Shown here: positions 1 through 8,273 of the stretch, one piece after another
How the letters are laid out: every line of letters starts with the position of its first letter
Position numbering within the stretch: the first letter of the stretch is position 1
Assembly (NCBI GenBank): GCA_039977295.1
Contig: JBDWDN010000011.1
Span: 391,712-455,711, forward strand
Reading direction: 5' to 3'
Length of the DNA: 64,000 nucleotides
Origin: Hellea sp039977295
Lineage (GTDB): Bacteria; Pseudomonadota; Alphaproteobacteria; Caulobacterales; Maricaulaceae
Notes under the pieces: generated by a model
Database searches by the model: none
The model's input: the letters and a program-made list of their open reading frames with translations, nothing else
What the model was told of the DNA's origin: nothing
Program-made: the position numbers and the translations under genes

Positions 1-898
1 CAACGCTGTCTTCTAGCGCCAGACAGGCGCCTTGACCCAAGGAGGGTTGCATGGGGTGCGCGGCATCTCCGATTAAAGCAATAGCCCTATGCCATGTCGT
101 GACAGGAGGCATATCCTCGATGGGATGGCATAAAATAGTTTCGGCAGGTGTCTTTTCAATGAGAGACGCGATGAATGGGCTTAGGTTTTCGATATCACGG
201 CGGTGAGCAGAAAATTCATCATATGGGGTCTCGCTATCAACTATGTCGAACCAATAGACTTGATTATCGGGCAGGCGAAAATACCCAAATCTATGGCGGC
301 GATCATCATAGACCTCGGCGGGGTTCCACCCTTTACCGGTTACATTTGAGGCAATACCCCGAAAACAAATTTGCTTACGAAACTTTGGCATTTGAGAAGT
401 TAACTGCTGCCTGACGATGCTATGAGATCCGTCAGCACCAATTATTAAGTCGCCCGTAAGTCTTCGTCCATCCGTAGCAATTAACGAACCTTCGGAAATG
501 CTTTGAACCTTAAACCCTGTTATAATATTGATGGAAGTCGGAAGCGCGTCGCGCAATTCACCAAAAAGGGCGCCTCGTTTTAACATTAATGGCGCGGTCA
601 TTCCGCCTAGGGATAATATAGTGTTATCTCGAACGATAATGGATTTCTTGGGGCGATGAATTTCATAATTGGGCCATGCGAGACCACGCGACTCTACGGC
701 CTCACGTAGACCGATGGTCGCTAAGGCCTGTAAGCCGTTTTCCCATATTGATATGCCTGAGCCAATCTCTGAGAGTTCATCTGATTGTTCTACGAGGGTC
801 GTCTCAAAGCCTAGCTTATGAAGCCCATGCGCTAATGCTAGACCAGCTATGCCAGCGCCAATTATGACGATTTGGGGTTGGGGTTTCGTTTGAGCCAC
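1..898 (-). CDS. FAD-dependent monooxygenase (PHBH fold), C-terminus cut by window edge
   Basis: An open frame runs from GTG 898 off the left edge, about 299 codons. The N-terminus has the Rossmann dinucleotide motif IVIIGAGIAG at residues 10-19. A mid-protein DLIIGADGSHS matches the DG motif of aromatic-ring hydroxylases, and GDAAHPMQPSLGQG near the edge is the FAD-ribityl GD motif of this flavin monooxygenase class (salicylate hydroxylase/UbiH-like). These enzymes use NAD(P)H and O2 to hydroxylate aromatic or quinone substrates; the substrate cannot be read here. The GTG start is chosen because it lies just before the Rossmann fold; upstream TTG 916 and CTG 925 are less plausible. It is divergent from the exported protein at 1082. 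Confidence 0.85.
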   Translation of the reverse strand, partial: MAQTKPQPQIVIIGAGIAGLALAHGLHKLGFETTLVEQSDELSEIGSGISIWENGLQALATIGLREAVESRGLAWPNYEIHRPKKSIIVRDNTILSLGGMTAPLMLKRGALFGELRDALPTSINIITGFKVQSISEGSLIATDGRRLTGDLIIGADGSHSIVRQQLTSQMPKFRKQICFRGIASNVTGKGWNPAEVYDDRRHRFGYFRLPDNQVYWFDIVDSETPYDEFSAHRRDIENLSPFIASLIEKTPAETILCHPIEDMPPVTTWHRAIALIGDAAHPMQPSLGQGACLALEDSV

Positions 899-1081
899 GC
901 GCTTTAGATAACACAAAGAGATCAGATATCACAGCCGCAAAATTTAACCAAACCTTAACCCAAAACCTTGGGTGTTCCTTTAAATTACTCTGTTAAATCG
1001 TATGAGAACTTTGGGAATGAATTCATGTTTTTGACATCAAATGCGTCAAAACTTGTATGTGGGCAAGTTAAGGAAAACAGC

Positions 1082-1945
1082 GTGAAAGCTGTGTGTTTAT
1101 CTATGCTTGCGGGCTCGGTCATGACGGCGCCTGCATTTGCGGAGGTCGTTGACCGGCCATATTTTAAAGCCAGCTCAATTGTTATCGTTTTCGGCGCGGA
1201 TGACTTTGAAGAAAATGGCGGCGTGGCCCCTATCGTTTACGATTTCTATCTTCTTGATGATCTGGCTTCCGGCGTGGCGGGAAATGATATTATTGGCGTC
1301 GATGGGCACACAATCAATTACAATACTGGCAGTTATAACCCCATTCAAAGCGGAATCTCTTCGGGGTGGGAATTTCAAGTCAATGACGCGACTTTTGGCG
1401 GTGCCTTCATAAGCAGCGCGCCGCATCAAACCCTCGATGCGAATGATAGTTATACAGCGTTTGGCCTGGACGATGATACGGATATTGACCTGTTGGGCGG
1501 CGGCAATCGGGCGTCTCGATTCTATGTCGCGTCAAATGCGGCTTTTGATATTTACGGCGAAGCCTCTGATTTTCAAGCAACAGGGGATTTTGCAGGCCTT
1601 GATTACACGAATATTCGCTACCGTTTGCGCTACCAGGTAGCTGGCGGCGGCGGCGCTAACGCTTGGGGGCAGCGAGCGCAAGATCCAGCCTTGGGGGCAT
1701 CTGGCGTCGTATTAGGCCAGAATGGCACGCTCTTTACTTTGGACGATATGGCAGCAGGACCCGTAAAAGTGTTTGACGGCGGCCGCCGTACGGCCAGGAC
1801 AGATGGTTCCATAATGCAACAAGCCATCAGCTTTCAATCTCGCTATAATTTACGCGGCGCGGGTATTACGGGGAATAATTACGATTTCTCTATGGGGGTT
1901 GGGACCGTAAGCGCTGAAATTACCTATACTGTCTATACGCCATAA
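1082..1945 (+). CDS. Exported protein of unknown function
   Basis: About 287 residues. GTG 1082 is preceded by AAGGA with 7-nt spacing and gives a classic signal peptide (MKAVCLSMLAGSVMTAPAFA, cleavage before EVVDRP). ATG 1025 and TTG 968 are in-frame alternatives but place 19 or more extra residues before the signal. The mature part is rich in Gly, Asp and Asn and looks beta-rich, with no cysteines and no motif I recognise. It is likely periplasmic or secreted. It lies between the divergent monooxygenase and the sigma factor, with 95 bp before the latter, so it may be separately transcribed. Function unknown. Confidence 0.7.
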   Translation: MKAVCLSMLAGSVMTAPAFAEVVDRPYFKASSIVIVFGADDFEENGGVAPIVYDFYLLDDLASGVAGNDIIGVDGHTINYNTGSYNPIQSGISSGWEFQVNDATFGGAFISSAPHQTLDANDSYTAFGLDDDTDIDLLGGGNRASRFYVASNAAFDIYGEASDFQATGDFAGLDYTNIRYRLRYQVAGGGGANAWGQRAQDPALGASGVVLGQNGTLFTLDDMAAGPVKVFDGGRRTARTDGSIMQQAISFQSRYNLRGAGITGNNYDFSMGVGTVSAEITYTVYTP

Positions 1946-2040
1946 TTTTCACAGCCTGATTAAAACTAGATATCGTTTTGCGCCGTATAATAACTAACGC
2001 GCATTAAATTGCGGCATAATTGTTTTAGTTTGGATTGCTC

Positions 2041-2700
2041 ATGGCTTTCGGTATGGAACCCGTTATTATCAATATCATGTCGAATGACGGGGTTAAACCT
2101 TACAATACTGGACGAAAAGCGTCCCCCAAAAGTATAAGTGCTGCAAAGCGTGACGCTCAATGGCTTTCAGCTATCGCGCACAAGCAAGATGCTAGAGCGC
2201 TCTCTGATCTTTTTGAAATTTACGGGCCAAAGCTAAAAGGCTGGCTTATGGCGCGAGGCGTCGGTAACGGCACAGCCGAAGACATTGTTCAAGATGTAAT
2301 GATTAAGGTTTGGACAAAGGCTGCGAGTTTTGATCCCGTTAAAGCCAGTTTCGCGACATGGGTTTACCGGATGACACGCAACCGCTGGATTGATCATCAA
2401 CGCAAACATGGTCGCATGGATGTGCGCGATCCTGAGCTGATGAAAATCATTGCGGATGATGAAGTGCCTTCCGCAGAGGATAATTTCATGGCGCAGCAAA
2501 ATTCAGATATTTTGAAGACGCAAATTGCGCGGCTGACCCCGCCGCAACAAATGGCCATTCGAATGGCCTTTATGGAGTATAAAACTCACAAAGAAATTTC
2601 CGCCGAGACAGGTCTGCCGCTCGGCACTGTAAAAACCCGTATTCGTAGCGCTATTCAAGCGCTCAAAGCGAATATGGCAAAACATGTGAGCCATATGTAA
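2041..2700 (+). CDS. ECF RNA polymerase sigma factor, RpoE/ChrR-associated type
   Basis: 219 residues. Region 2 is visible as LSDLFEIYGPKLKGWL and AEDIVQDVMIKVW, followed by FATWVYRMTRNRWIDHQR (2.3/2.4). Region 4 is the HTH around TPPQQMAIRMAFMEYKTHKE and ETGLPLGTVKTRIRSAI. This is the group that partners ChrR-type anti-sigma factors, and a ChrR-like gene begins at the last base of this stop codon (TAATG overlap), so the two are translationally coupled. In Rhodobacter sphaeroides the pair controls the singlet-oxygen response; here that role is inference. ATG 2041 is taken as the start, but ATG 2077 in the same frame is also possible since residues 1-25 are poorly conserved. Confidence 0.9.
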   Translation: MAFGMEPVIINIMSNDGVKPYNTGRKASPKSISAAKRDAQWLSAIAHKQDARALSDLFEIYGPKLKGWLMARGVGNGTAEDIVQDVMIKVWTKAASFDPVKASFATWVYRMTRNRWIDHQRKHGRMDVRDPELMKIIADDEVPSAEDNFMAQQNSDILKTQIARLTPPQQMAIRMAFMEYKTHKEISAETGLPLGTVKTRIRSAIQALKANMAKHVSHM

Positions 2701-3371
2701 TGACCCTTAAGACTTCACAAAATGTAATTATGTCCGAAAATGCCATCACAGATTATGCTGCAGGTAAATTAAGCCCTGCCAAACACATGCTGGTCGCTTG
2801 CCAAAGCGAAATTTCAGACCAAGTCTCAGATCGCATTGCCTTCCAAGAGGGCGTCGCAGCCTCTTTACTCGAAGACGGCGCCTCCGAGGCGCTATCGCCG
2901 CTCTTTATGGGTAATGTTCTGGCGGCCCTCCCAGAGCAGGGTATGGGCGCGGCTCTCGCCCCATGCGACCCCGCGCAAGGTTTAGCGCCTAAGAGCCTGC
3001 GCCATATGCTCGGCCATGGTCTCAAAGACATGAAATGGAAGTCACTCGTTCCGGGTGTTGCTGTACACGATATTCTTGGGAATCGTCATACGAAAGACGG
3101 AGACCGTTTATATTTGCTAAAGGTGAAAGGCGGCATGAAAATGCCCCAGCACAGTCACAATGGCGAGGAGTGGACGCTGATTTTGACCGGCAGTTATAAA
3201 ACGGGCGAACGGCAATTTGTGCGCGGCGATTTACATATCGAAGACGAGACTGAAACTCACGCGCCGCATATTGATGAGGGCGAAGATTGTATATGTCTGG
3301 TAATGACCCAGGGGCCGCTCAAGATGCAGGGCTGGCTGCCGAGAGCTGTGCAGAGGGTTGTTGGGATTTAG
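2700..3371 (+). CDS. ChrR-like cupin anti-sigma factor with altered zinc site
   Basis: 223 residues, overlapping the sigma stop by one base. The N-terminus (ITDYAAGKLSPAKHMLVACQ) aligns with the ChrR anti-sigma domain, and the C-terminus is a cupin. Cupin metal ligands look retained: HSH at about residues 151-153, a Glu in NGEEW and a His in THAPH. The zinc-binding H-x3-C-x2-C of classic ChrR is not present at the matching place, where the sequence reads CQSEISDQV. This suggests a zinc-free or differently built anti-sigma domain, or degraded inhibition. ATG 2730 (MSENAITDY) is an alternative start closer to the family N-terminus. It presumably binds the upstream sigma factor in the cytoplasm. 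Confidence 0.85.
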   Translation: MTLKTSQNVIMSENAITDYAAGKLSPAKHMLVACQSEISDQVSDRIAFQEGVAASLLEDGASEALSPLFMGNVLAALPEQGMGAALAPCDPAQGLAPKSLRHMLGHGLKDMKWKSLVPGVAVHDILGNRHTKDGDRLYLLKVKGGMKMPQHSHNGEEWTLILTGSYKTGERQFVRGDLHIEDETETHAPHIDEGEDCICLVMTQGPLKMQGWLPRAVQRVVGI

Positions 3372-3378
3372 GGGCGTT

Positions 3379-3429
3379 AAACTGGGACCTTAAATTCCGT
3401 TCATCCCCGCGACTGCGGGGACCCAGTTT
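3379..3429. terminator. Hairpin after the sigma/anti-sigma operon
   Basis: Outer arms AAACTGGG (3379-3386) and CCCAGTTT (3422-3429) enclose an inner perfect stem CCCCGC-GACT-GCGGGG (3405-3420). It directly follows the anti-sigma stop and is followed by a T-rich stretch. The inner stem resembles the CCCGC/GCGGG hairpin found after rpoN at 60073, so it may be a short palindromic repeat acting as a terminator. Confidence 0.5.
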
Positions 3430-3503
3430 TCCCTAAAGCTCTTAGATCTTAGACCGAACGAAAATGAGGCTACAGGGAGATAGTGGTTATAAGAGTTTTC
3501 GAG

Positions 3504-3529
3504 TGCCGCCTTTTCATTTCACATTTTAT
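3504..3529 (+). repeat. 26-bp direct repeat, left copy, flanking a small gene
   Basis: This copy, starting TGCCGCCTTTTCATTTC, is identical over all 26 bases to 4072-4097. Together they bracket the small AT-rich gene at 3596-4054. The right copy forms an imperfect palindrome with sequence further right and looks native; this left copy looks like the duplicate. Confidence 0.85.
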
Positions 3530-3595
3530 TGACACAAAGTGATGTAGGAAACTGCTAAGGGTTTACATCTTAATTTTCCGCTCCTACCCTACGAT

Positions 3596-4054
3596 ATGAC
3601 TAGAAGAATTGAGGGAAGTGTAACAAAAATTTTTTGCGAATGCTGTTATGAGTTTTCTTACACATTTGTTTTTTCAGGTGACACAGACATGGTTACAATG
3701 GGCTTAGGCTCATTGACAAGTCGGGTGATAGACGAGCTTGTGTTGTTTGAAATGACAGGAAGTGAATGGGTTAATGATTCCGGTCAAAATGAGGCTAAGG
3801 AAAGAATTTCGAAATTACTTAAACGTGATGATTTAGAACCTGTCGATCTCTTACGAGCAGAACGTTACAATCACTATAAGGGTTCTAATTTTCAAAAATT
3901 CAGTGCATCTTATAAACCTCCTATACTTATATATGCTTGTCCAAAATGTGAAGTTGGAGAGGCTCGAGGGATCGAAGAGGTTTCGATAGATGAATTCGAA
4001 GCGGGGCTTGGAAAAATCACTTGCCTAGATGGACTGCAACTAATAGCGCTTTAG
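3596..4054 (+). CDS. Small hypothetical protein with two CxxC pairs
   Basis: 152 residues, not recognised. CECC near residue 14 and CPKC near residue 121 form a possible split zinc ribbon. The middle is charged and helical (KERISKLLKRDDLEPVDLL). The DNA is visibly more AT-rich than the neighbouring ppc and sigma genes, and the gene lies between 26-bp perfect direct repeats (3504-3529 and 4072-4097), which suggests recent insertion as a unit. Size, composition and setting resemble orphan immunity-type or other mobile accessory genes, but no family can be named. It converges on ppc, with a hairpin between them. Confidence 0.6.
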   Translation: MTRRIEGSVTKIFCECCYEFSYTFVFSGDTDMVTMGLGSLTSRVIDELVLFEMTGSEWVNDSGQNEAKERISKLLKRDDLEPVDLLRAERYNHYKGSNFQKFSASYKPPILIYACPKCEVGEARGIEEVSIDEFEAGLGKITCLDGLQLIAL

Positions 4055-4071
4055 CTAACTGTATGTCAGCT

Positions 4072-4097
4072 TGCCGCCTTTTCATTTCACATTTTAT
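4072..4097 (+). repeat. 26-bp direct repeat, right copy
   Basis: Perfect copy of 3504-3529. Its internal CATTTCACAT (4083-4092) is the inverse of ATGTGAAATG (4152-4161), so this copy belongs to a larger imperfect palindrome around the terminator hairpin at 4102-4137. Confidence 0.85.
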
Positions 4098-4101
4098 AAG
4101 T

Positions 4102-4137
4102 CTCAAAAGAACACCCTAAGAGTGGGTGTTTTTTGAG
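4102..4137. terminator. Hairpin terminator after the cassette gene
   Basis: Arms CTCAAAAGAACACCC (4102-4116) and GGGTGTTTTTTGAG (4124-4137) pair with small bulges, and T-rich sequence follows. It stops + strand transcription before the convergent ppc gene. It is nested inside the larger palindrome 4083-4161. Confidence 0.6.
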
Positions 4138-4166
4138 GCTTTTATTTTTTTATGTGAAATGTTTTT

Positions 4167-4200
4167 GGATAATTTTTTATCGAAGATAAAAAGATTATCC
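4167..4200 (-). terminator. Stem-loop at the end of ppc
   Basis: GGATAATTTTTTATC and GATAAAAAGATTATCC flank a GAA loop, giving a long AT-rich stem that includes the last codons of ppc. It is probably a terminator for the minus-strand gap-ppc operon. Confidence 0.5.
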
Positions 4201-7029
4201 AAATGCATCATAATGATGAGTTATCGCTATCGTAATCTGCCGTGTTAAATCACGCGCGCGCTCCAGCGGCTTAATAATCGTTTCTGATATGTGCGGGAAG
4301 CCGCCCGAAGGAGCTACGGGGCGATCGGTTTTTTCTTGTAGTTTTTCCGTCCATTCTAGCGCCGCGCGCGTGGCGGGGTAGCGCGTTTCTAGATCGGATA
4401 AAATGCTGTCGATTTGGAAGGTTTGCAGTTTTTGCAAGACGTTCATTTGCGATGTTCTTTCTTCGCCAATAGCCGGCAAGTCGGTCGCGATGATCATCAT
4501 TTTCATAACAACGGCGAGGCGCAGGGAATGCAAAATTTCAAGCGTTTCAATATTATCAAAACACGCGCCATTGTCACAGACTTCAAAGAATTTCACAGAG
4601 TCGTAAACATCCATACGGAGTCGATTAGCCAAGTCCATGATTTGTGAGCGCCATGGCAGAGCCGTCAGCGTTTCTGCCACTACCATGCTCTTATCAGCAA
4701 GGCGCGGCTCATTGCCGGACAGCCCGCGGCTGACCCAAAAGCCAGGATCAAAGAGGCGCCCATAGGCCGTCAGAATGGACAGGTTGGAGCGCTCCATAGA
4801 GCGGATGACGAGGGAGAATATAGAATTGGCGCGCGCGGAGTTTTGGAAATGCGCAATGAATTTCTCGGGGTCAATCGCGGCGGCGCGGCCTACACCGTAA
4901 AAGATATTTGCGGGGCTACCAAATTGCTGCAAAATCGCATTGTGAGGAATTGCGCGTAGCTGACGCGGGTCGAACATATCGCTGCCTGACTTAGCACGTT
5001 TTGCAGCCCGTGAGCCCGTCGGGATTAACATATTCTGCCCAAAACCGCCCAGAAGCGTCACATAATTTTGATCATTATACAGGCTATCTTGTTGGGACGC
5101 GATGGTGCGAAAGACGTCCCACGAAAAATCATTTTCTTTGTAGAATACATCGTCTTCAGCTTCGGACATATCTGCATAGCGCGCTTCGACAAGGGAGCCG
5201 ACAGTCGCCCGGGCGAGGGTGTCTGTTTGGAACCACAAAAATCCGTCGCCGCCTTGGAAACTTGTTTCGTGGCAAAGCGCTAATCCGCGCTTTTCAAATT
5301 GGCGCACGGCCCAGGGACTCATAACATAGTTGACGCGGTCGATGACGGTCCCAGGGTGGCCGCCCCGTCCAAGGCCTTCGCCGTGGGTGTTAAAGACAAG
5401 CGAGACGACATCTTTCATGCCGTATTTATCCATTTGCGAGGCGAAATGAGATTGCAGGCGTTCAATGGCGAGGGTTGCAGGGATTTGGCCCATGAAACGT
5501 CCAGCATCAGAGAAGCCTGTTTGAATAGCAAAAACGCCGCGGGTTTTGATATATTCACGGTAAACGTCATTACTCAGCATTTTGCCTATGATACGGCCGC
5601 CATTATTGAGGGCGTCAGCTGTTTCAAAGAGCGGAGAGATATCGAGGTGTTTTTCAAGGCCATAACGACGGGCGAGATAGAGCATGCCCAGCGGGGTCAG
5701 GCTGTCTTCGCATTCCGCAATCAAAAGGCGAATAGGCGTTTCGTCATCAATGTATTTATGAATTTGCGCCGTCAGGATCATCTTCTCATGCGCTGTAGAT
5801 TTTTCTAGCGCGAGTGAGGCAAAGTTGACGGGTTGCGGTTTGACGTTCTTGGTCAGCTTCGAGGCGCGCATTAGCAATGTGCGATTATCCGAAGATTTAT
5901 TATCCATTCCGAATGTCGCTTTCAGCGCGGACACAACATGGCGGTTATTGAGGCGGAAATGTATGCGCGCCGTTCCGAGGCCAAAGGCAACCATTTGCGC
6001 GCGCAGGCAAATCAAATCTTTGATAACGGCGTCAGATGTGCTGCATATAATTGCTTTTTTGATTAGCGGCATGGCGGGTTTAAGGTTGAGGAAACGGCGG
6101 GTCGAGCTGCGCGTCAGATTGTTGGCAGCGGCGACAAGGTTCTCTGGATCTGTGATATCTTTCTCAAATAAAATAAGATCGCGCTCAGCACTTTCATGAG
6201 CGTCGGATAATTTATCGATTAGTTTGTCAAGAGCGGCTTCGCCTTTGGCGTCGACCTTGCCTTTGTTTTGGATTTTCAGCGCGGCTTGCTTATAGCGTAG
6301 CAGCTGATCGCGTTTCTCCTGAAGGCGGAGGCGCAAAGCATCGCCCCACGTAATATCTGTGCGGCCATCAATATCATAGCCGACCCAGCTATAGGCATCG
6401 ACCAAATGCGGCGTAATCGTCGTCCATTTCTCAGGAAAGCTCTTGCGAGCTGTGTCGAGTATTTTGGCATTGATCCCGTTCAGCGCGCTTTGGATACGGG
6501 CTAGCGCGTCTTGCGTGTCCTCATGCTCTTCTTTCAGCGTCGGAGCGCGTTTAGGCAAATAAGGATAGGTCTTTAACTCTTTAACTTCGGACTTAAAATC
6601 ACCGTCTTGCGCCGAAGCGATGCGTCCCAAGCAATCTCGAATATCGCGCGAGAGCGAAAACGTTGGGTGCGCCGTTAGCACGATACCGAGGCCGGGTAAT
6701 TCGGCCCAAGCTTTGAAGGACTTAAACCCCTTTGCCGCTTCCTTCGCCGCAATATCCGTAATGGTTTTATCCATAGCGCGTAGACTGCGCACATTGGCGC
6801 GTTCGCGCAATCGGCGAGCGCGGTCAAGCGCGGCTTTATCTGAGATGGATTTTACGAGAGCTTCAATATCACGAAAGGCAACTGAGCGGTCTTCAACATC
6901 TTTGGAAATGTCATAGGCAAGAAGCTTGACCGCATTGGATTGCGGATCAGAGTCTTTGCGGGTTTGGTGTTCGCGTAATTGGGCCTGCAGGCGCGTTAAA
7001 AGCTCAGCGGCGGTTGATTTGCGGGGGAT
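4195..7029 (-). CDS. ppc: Phosphoenolpyruvate carboxylase, divergent; non-standard start codon
   Basis: About 944 residues if started at 7029. PEPC makes oxaloacetate from PEP and bicarbonate to refill the TCA cycle. LTAHPTF (His near residue 121) matches the TAHPTE catalytic motif with Phe for Glu. GFSDAGRFMG (near 504) replaces GYSDSxKDAG, with Arg where the family has a catalytic Lys. HGEGLGRGG (near 547) replaces HGRGGxxGRGG. Between the in-frame stop at about 7056 and residue 74 there is no ATG, GTG or TTG, yet the stretch reads as a plausible PEPC N-terminus (SNAVKLLAYDISKDVEDR). AGGAG is spaced 8-9 nt before an ATC at 7029-7027, making ATC the likely start; TTG 6810 would delete about 73 residues. 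It lies 17 bp after gap. Confidence 0.85.
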   Translation of the reverse strand: MPRKSTAAELLTRLQAQLREHQTRKDSDPQSNAVKLLAYDISKDVEDRSVAFRDIEALVKSISDKAALDRARRLRERANVRSLRAMDKTITDIAAKEAAKGFKSFKAWAELPGLGIVLTAHPTFSLSRDIRDCLGRIASAQDGDFKSEVKELKTYPYLPKRAPTLKEEHEDTQDALARIQSALNGINAKILDTARKSFPEKWTTITPHLVDAYSWVGYDIDGRTDITWGDALRLRLQEKRDQLLRYKQAALKIQNKGKVDAKGEAALDKLIDKLSDAHESAERDLILFEKDITDPENLVAAANNLTRSSTRRFLNLKPAMPLIKKAIICSTSDAVIKDLICLRAQMVAFGLGTARIHFRLNNRHVVSALKATFGMDNKSSDNRTLLMRASKLTKNVKPQPVNFASLALEKSTAHEKMILTAQIHKYIDDETPIRLLIAECEDSLTPLGMLYLARRYGLEKHLDISPLFETADALNNGGRIIGKMLSNDVYREYIKTRGVFAIQTGFSDAGRFMGQIPATLAIERLQSHFASQMDKYGMKDVVSLVFNTHGEGLGRGGHPGTVIDRVNYVMSPWAVRQFEKRGLALCHETSFQGGDGFLWFQTDTLARATVGSLVEARYADMSEAEDDVFYKENDFSWDVFRTIASQQDSLYNDQNYVTLLGGFGQNMLIPTGSRAAKRAKSGSDMFDPRQLRAIPHNAILQQFGSPANIFYGVGRAAAIDPEKFIAHFQNSARANSIFSLVIRSMERSNLSILTAYGRLFDPGFWVSRGLSGNEPRLADKSMVVAETLTALPWRSQIMDLANRLRMDVYDSVKFFEVCDNGACFDNIETLEILHSLRLAVVMKMMIIATDLPAIGEERTSQMNVLQKLQTFQIDSILSDLETRYPATRAALEWTEKLQEKTDRPVAPSGGFPHISETIIKPLERARDLTRQITIAITHHYDAFG

Positions 7030-7046
7030 GAGAGTCTCTCCTGAAC

Positions 7047-8057
7047 CTAAAGGAATTTAGCCATTGCAGCGGCAGTATCGAGCATGCGGTTTGAGAAACC
7101 CCATTCATTATCATACCAGCTTAATATGCGAATGAGGTTATTGTCCATGACAACTGTCTGGGTTGTCATCAGGCTAGAGGAATGCGGGTCGTGATTAAAG
7201 TCAATTGAGACTGTGACGTCATCAACAATTTGTAGCACATTTTTCAGCGGGCCATTGGCCGCCTTGCGAAAAGCGGCGTTAACAGCGTCAGCATCGGTCG
7301 ATTTGCGAACATTGACCATCAGATCAACGACAGACACATTCGGGGTCGGGACGCGAATAGCTTTGCCGTCAAGCTTCCCGTCAAGTTCGGGAATGACGAT
7401 ACCGATGGCTTTTGCGGCCCCTGTTGAGGTTGGTATCATAGAGAGGGCTGCGGCGCGGCCGCGATTATAATCTTTACGGTGGATTGTATCGAGTGTGGGC
7501 TGGTCTCCCGTATAGGCGTGAACGGTTGTCATGAAGCCGTTTTCGATACCGAATGTATCATTTAAAACTTTAGCGACAGGGGCGAGGGCGTTGGTTGTGC
7601 AAGATCCGTTTGAAACAACGTGGTCATCTTTGGTCAGGATGTCATGATTGACGCCGTATACGATTGTTTTATCGGCATTGTTTCCAGGCGCAGAGATCAA
7701 AACGCGCTTTGCGCCAGCGGTTAAGTGCTTAGCCGCCGCGTCGCGGGCCGTGAAAATACCGGTGCATTCCATAACGATATCAACGTCATTATCTGCCCAG
7801 TTCTGATCCTCTAAATTACGGATAGCGGTAACTTGAATGTCGCCTTTGCCGATATTTAATGAGGTATCTGTATGGGACACGGTTCCGCCAAAACGGCCGT
7901 GAATAGAATCGTATTTAAGCAGGTGAGCGAGATTATCGGTCGAGGATAAATCATTGATAGCCACGACTTGTAGGTCGTCGCGTCCGCTCTCTTCTAGGGC
8001 GCGAAGAACGTTGCGTCCAATACGTCCAAATCCATTAATCGCAATCTTAGTTGTCAC
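7047..8057 (-). CDS. gap: Type I glyceraldehyde-3-phosphate dehydrogenase
   Basis: 336 residues, normal full length. The NAD-binding N-terminus is INGFGRIGRNVLRAL, and the active-site region SNGSCTTNALAPVAKVL carries the catalytic Cys and following Thr. The C-terminal WYDNEWGFSNRMLD is also typical. It oxidises glyceraldehyde-3-phosphate to 1,3-bisphosphoglycerate. NDLSS follows the first strand where NAD-specific enzymes carry an acidic residue (Asp), favouring NAD. It is the first gene of a two-gene unit with ppc 17 bp downstream, a less usual partner than pgk/fba/tkt. Confidence 0.97.
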   Translation of the reverse strand: MTTKIAINGFGRIGRNVLRALEESGRDDLQVVAINDLSSTDNLAHLLKYDSIHGRFGGTVSHTDTSLNIGKGDIQVTAIRNLEDQNWADNDVDIVMECTGIFTARDAAAKHLTAGAKRVLISAPGNNADKTIVYGVNHDILTKDDHVVSNGSCTTNALAPVAKVLNDTFGIENGFMTTVHAYTGDQPTLDTIHRKDYNRGRAAALSMIPTSTGAAKAIGIVIPELDGKLDGKAIRVPTPNVSVVDLMVNVRKSTDADAVNAAFRKAANGPLKNVLQIVDDVTVSIDFNHDPHSSSLMTTQTVVMDNNLIRILSWYDNEWGFSNRMLDTAAAMAKFL

Positions 8058-8273
8058 GGGCTTATCCTTATTTATCCGACAGCGCTGTCATATTACATAG
8101 CTCGCCAAATACAAAGTAAAATATCATGAATGTTCGGGGATAATTCGAAAATATTTCGTGTCCGAAATTAATAGGTCCTGAGCATAGGTCTTTACCTCAT
8201 GATTTCGATTAAAATTACAATATTATAGCTTCATTCACTGGAAAAGGCGATTTTATGGGCGTAAAGCAGTCAT

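Noticed and set aside
1950..2040. RpoE-type autoregulatory promoter before the sigma gene
   Set aside because: TGATTA at 1957 and TATAAT at 1986 are present, but the spacer of 23 bp is too long for a sigma promoter and no shared motif with 8274 was convincing.
4083..4161. Integron attC-like site after the 3596-4054 gene
   Set aside because: A large imperfect palindrome follows the gene, but there is no GTTRRRY/RYYYAAC pair and no integrase, so an attC call is not supported.
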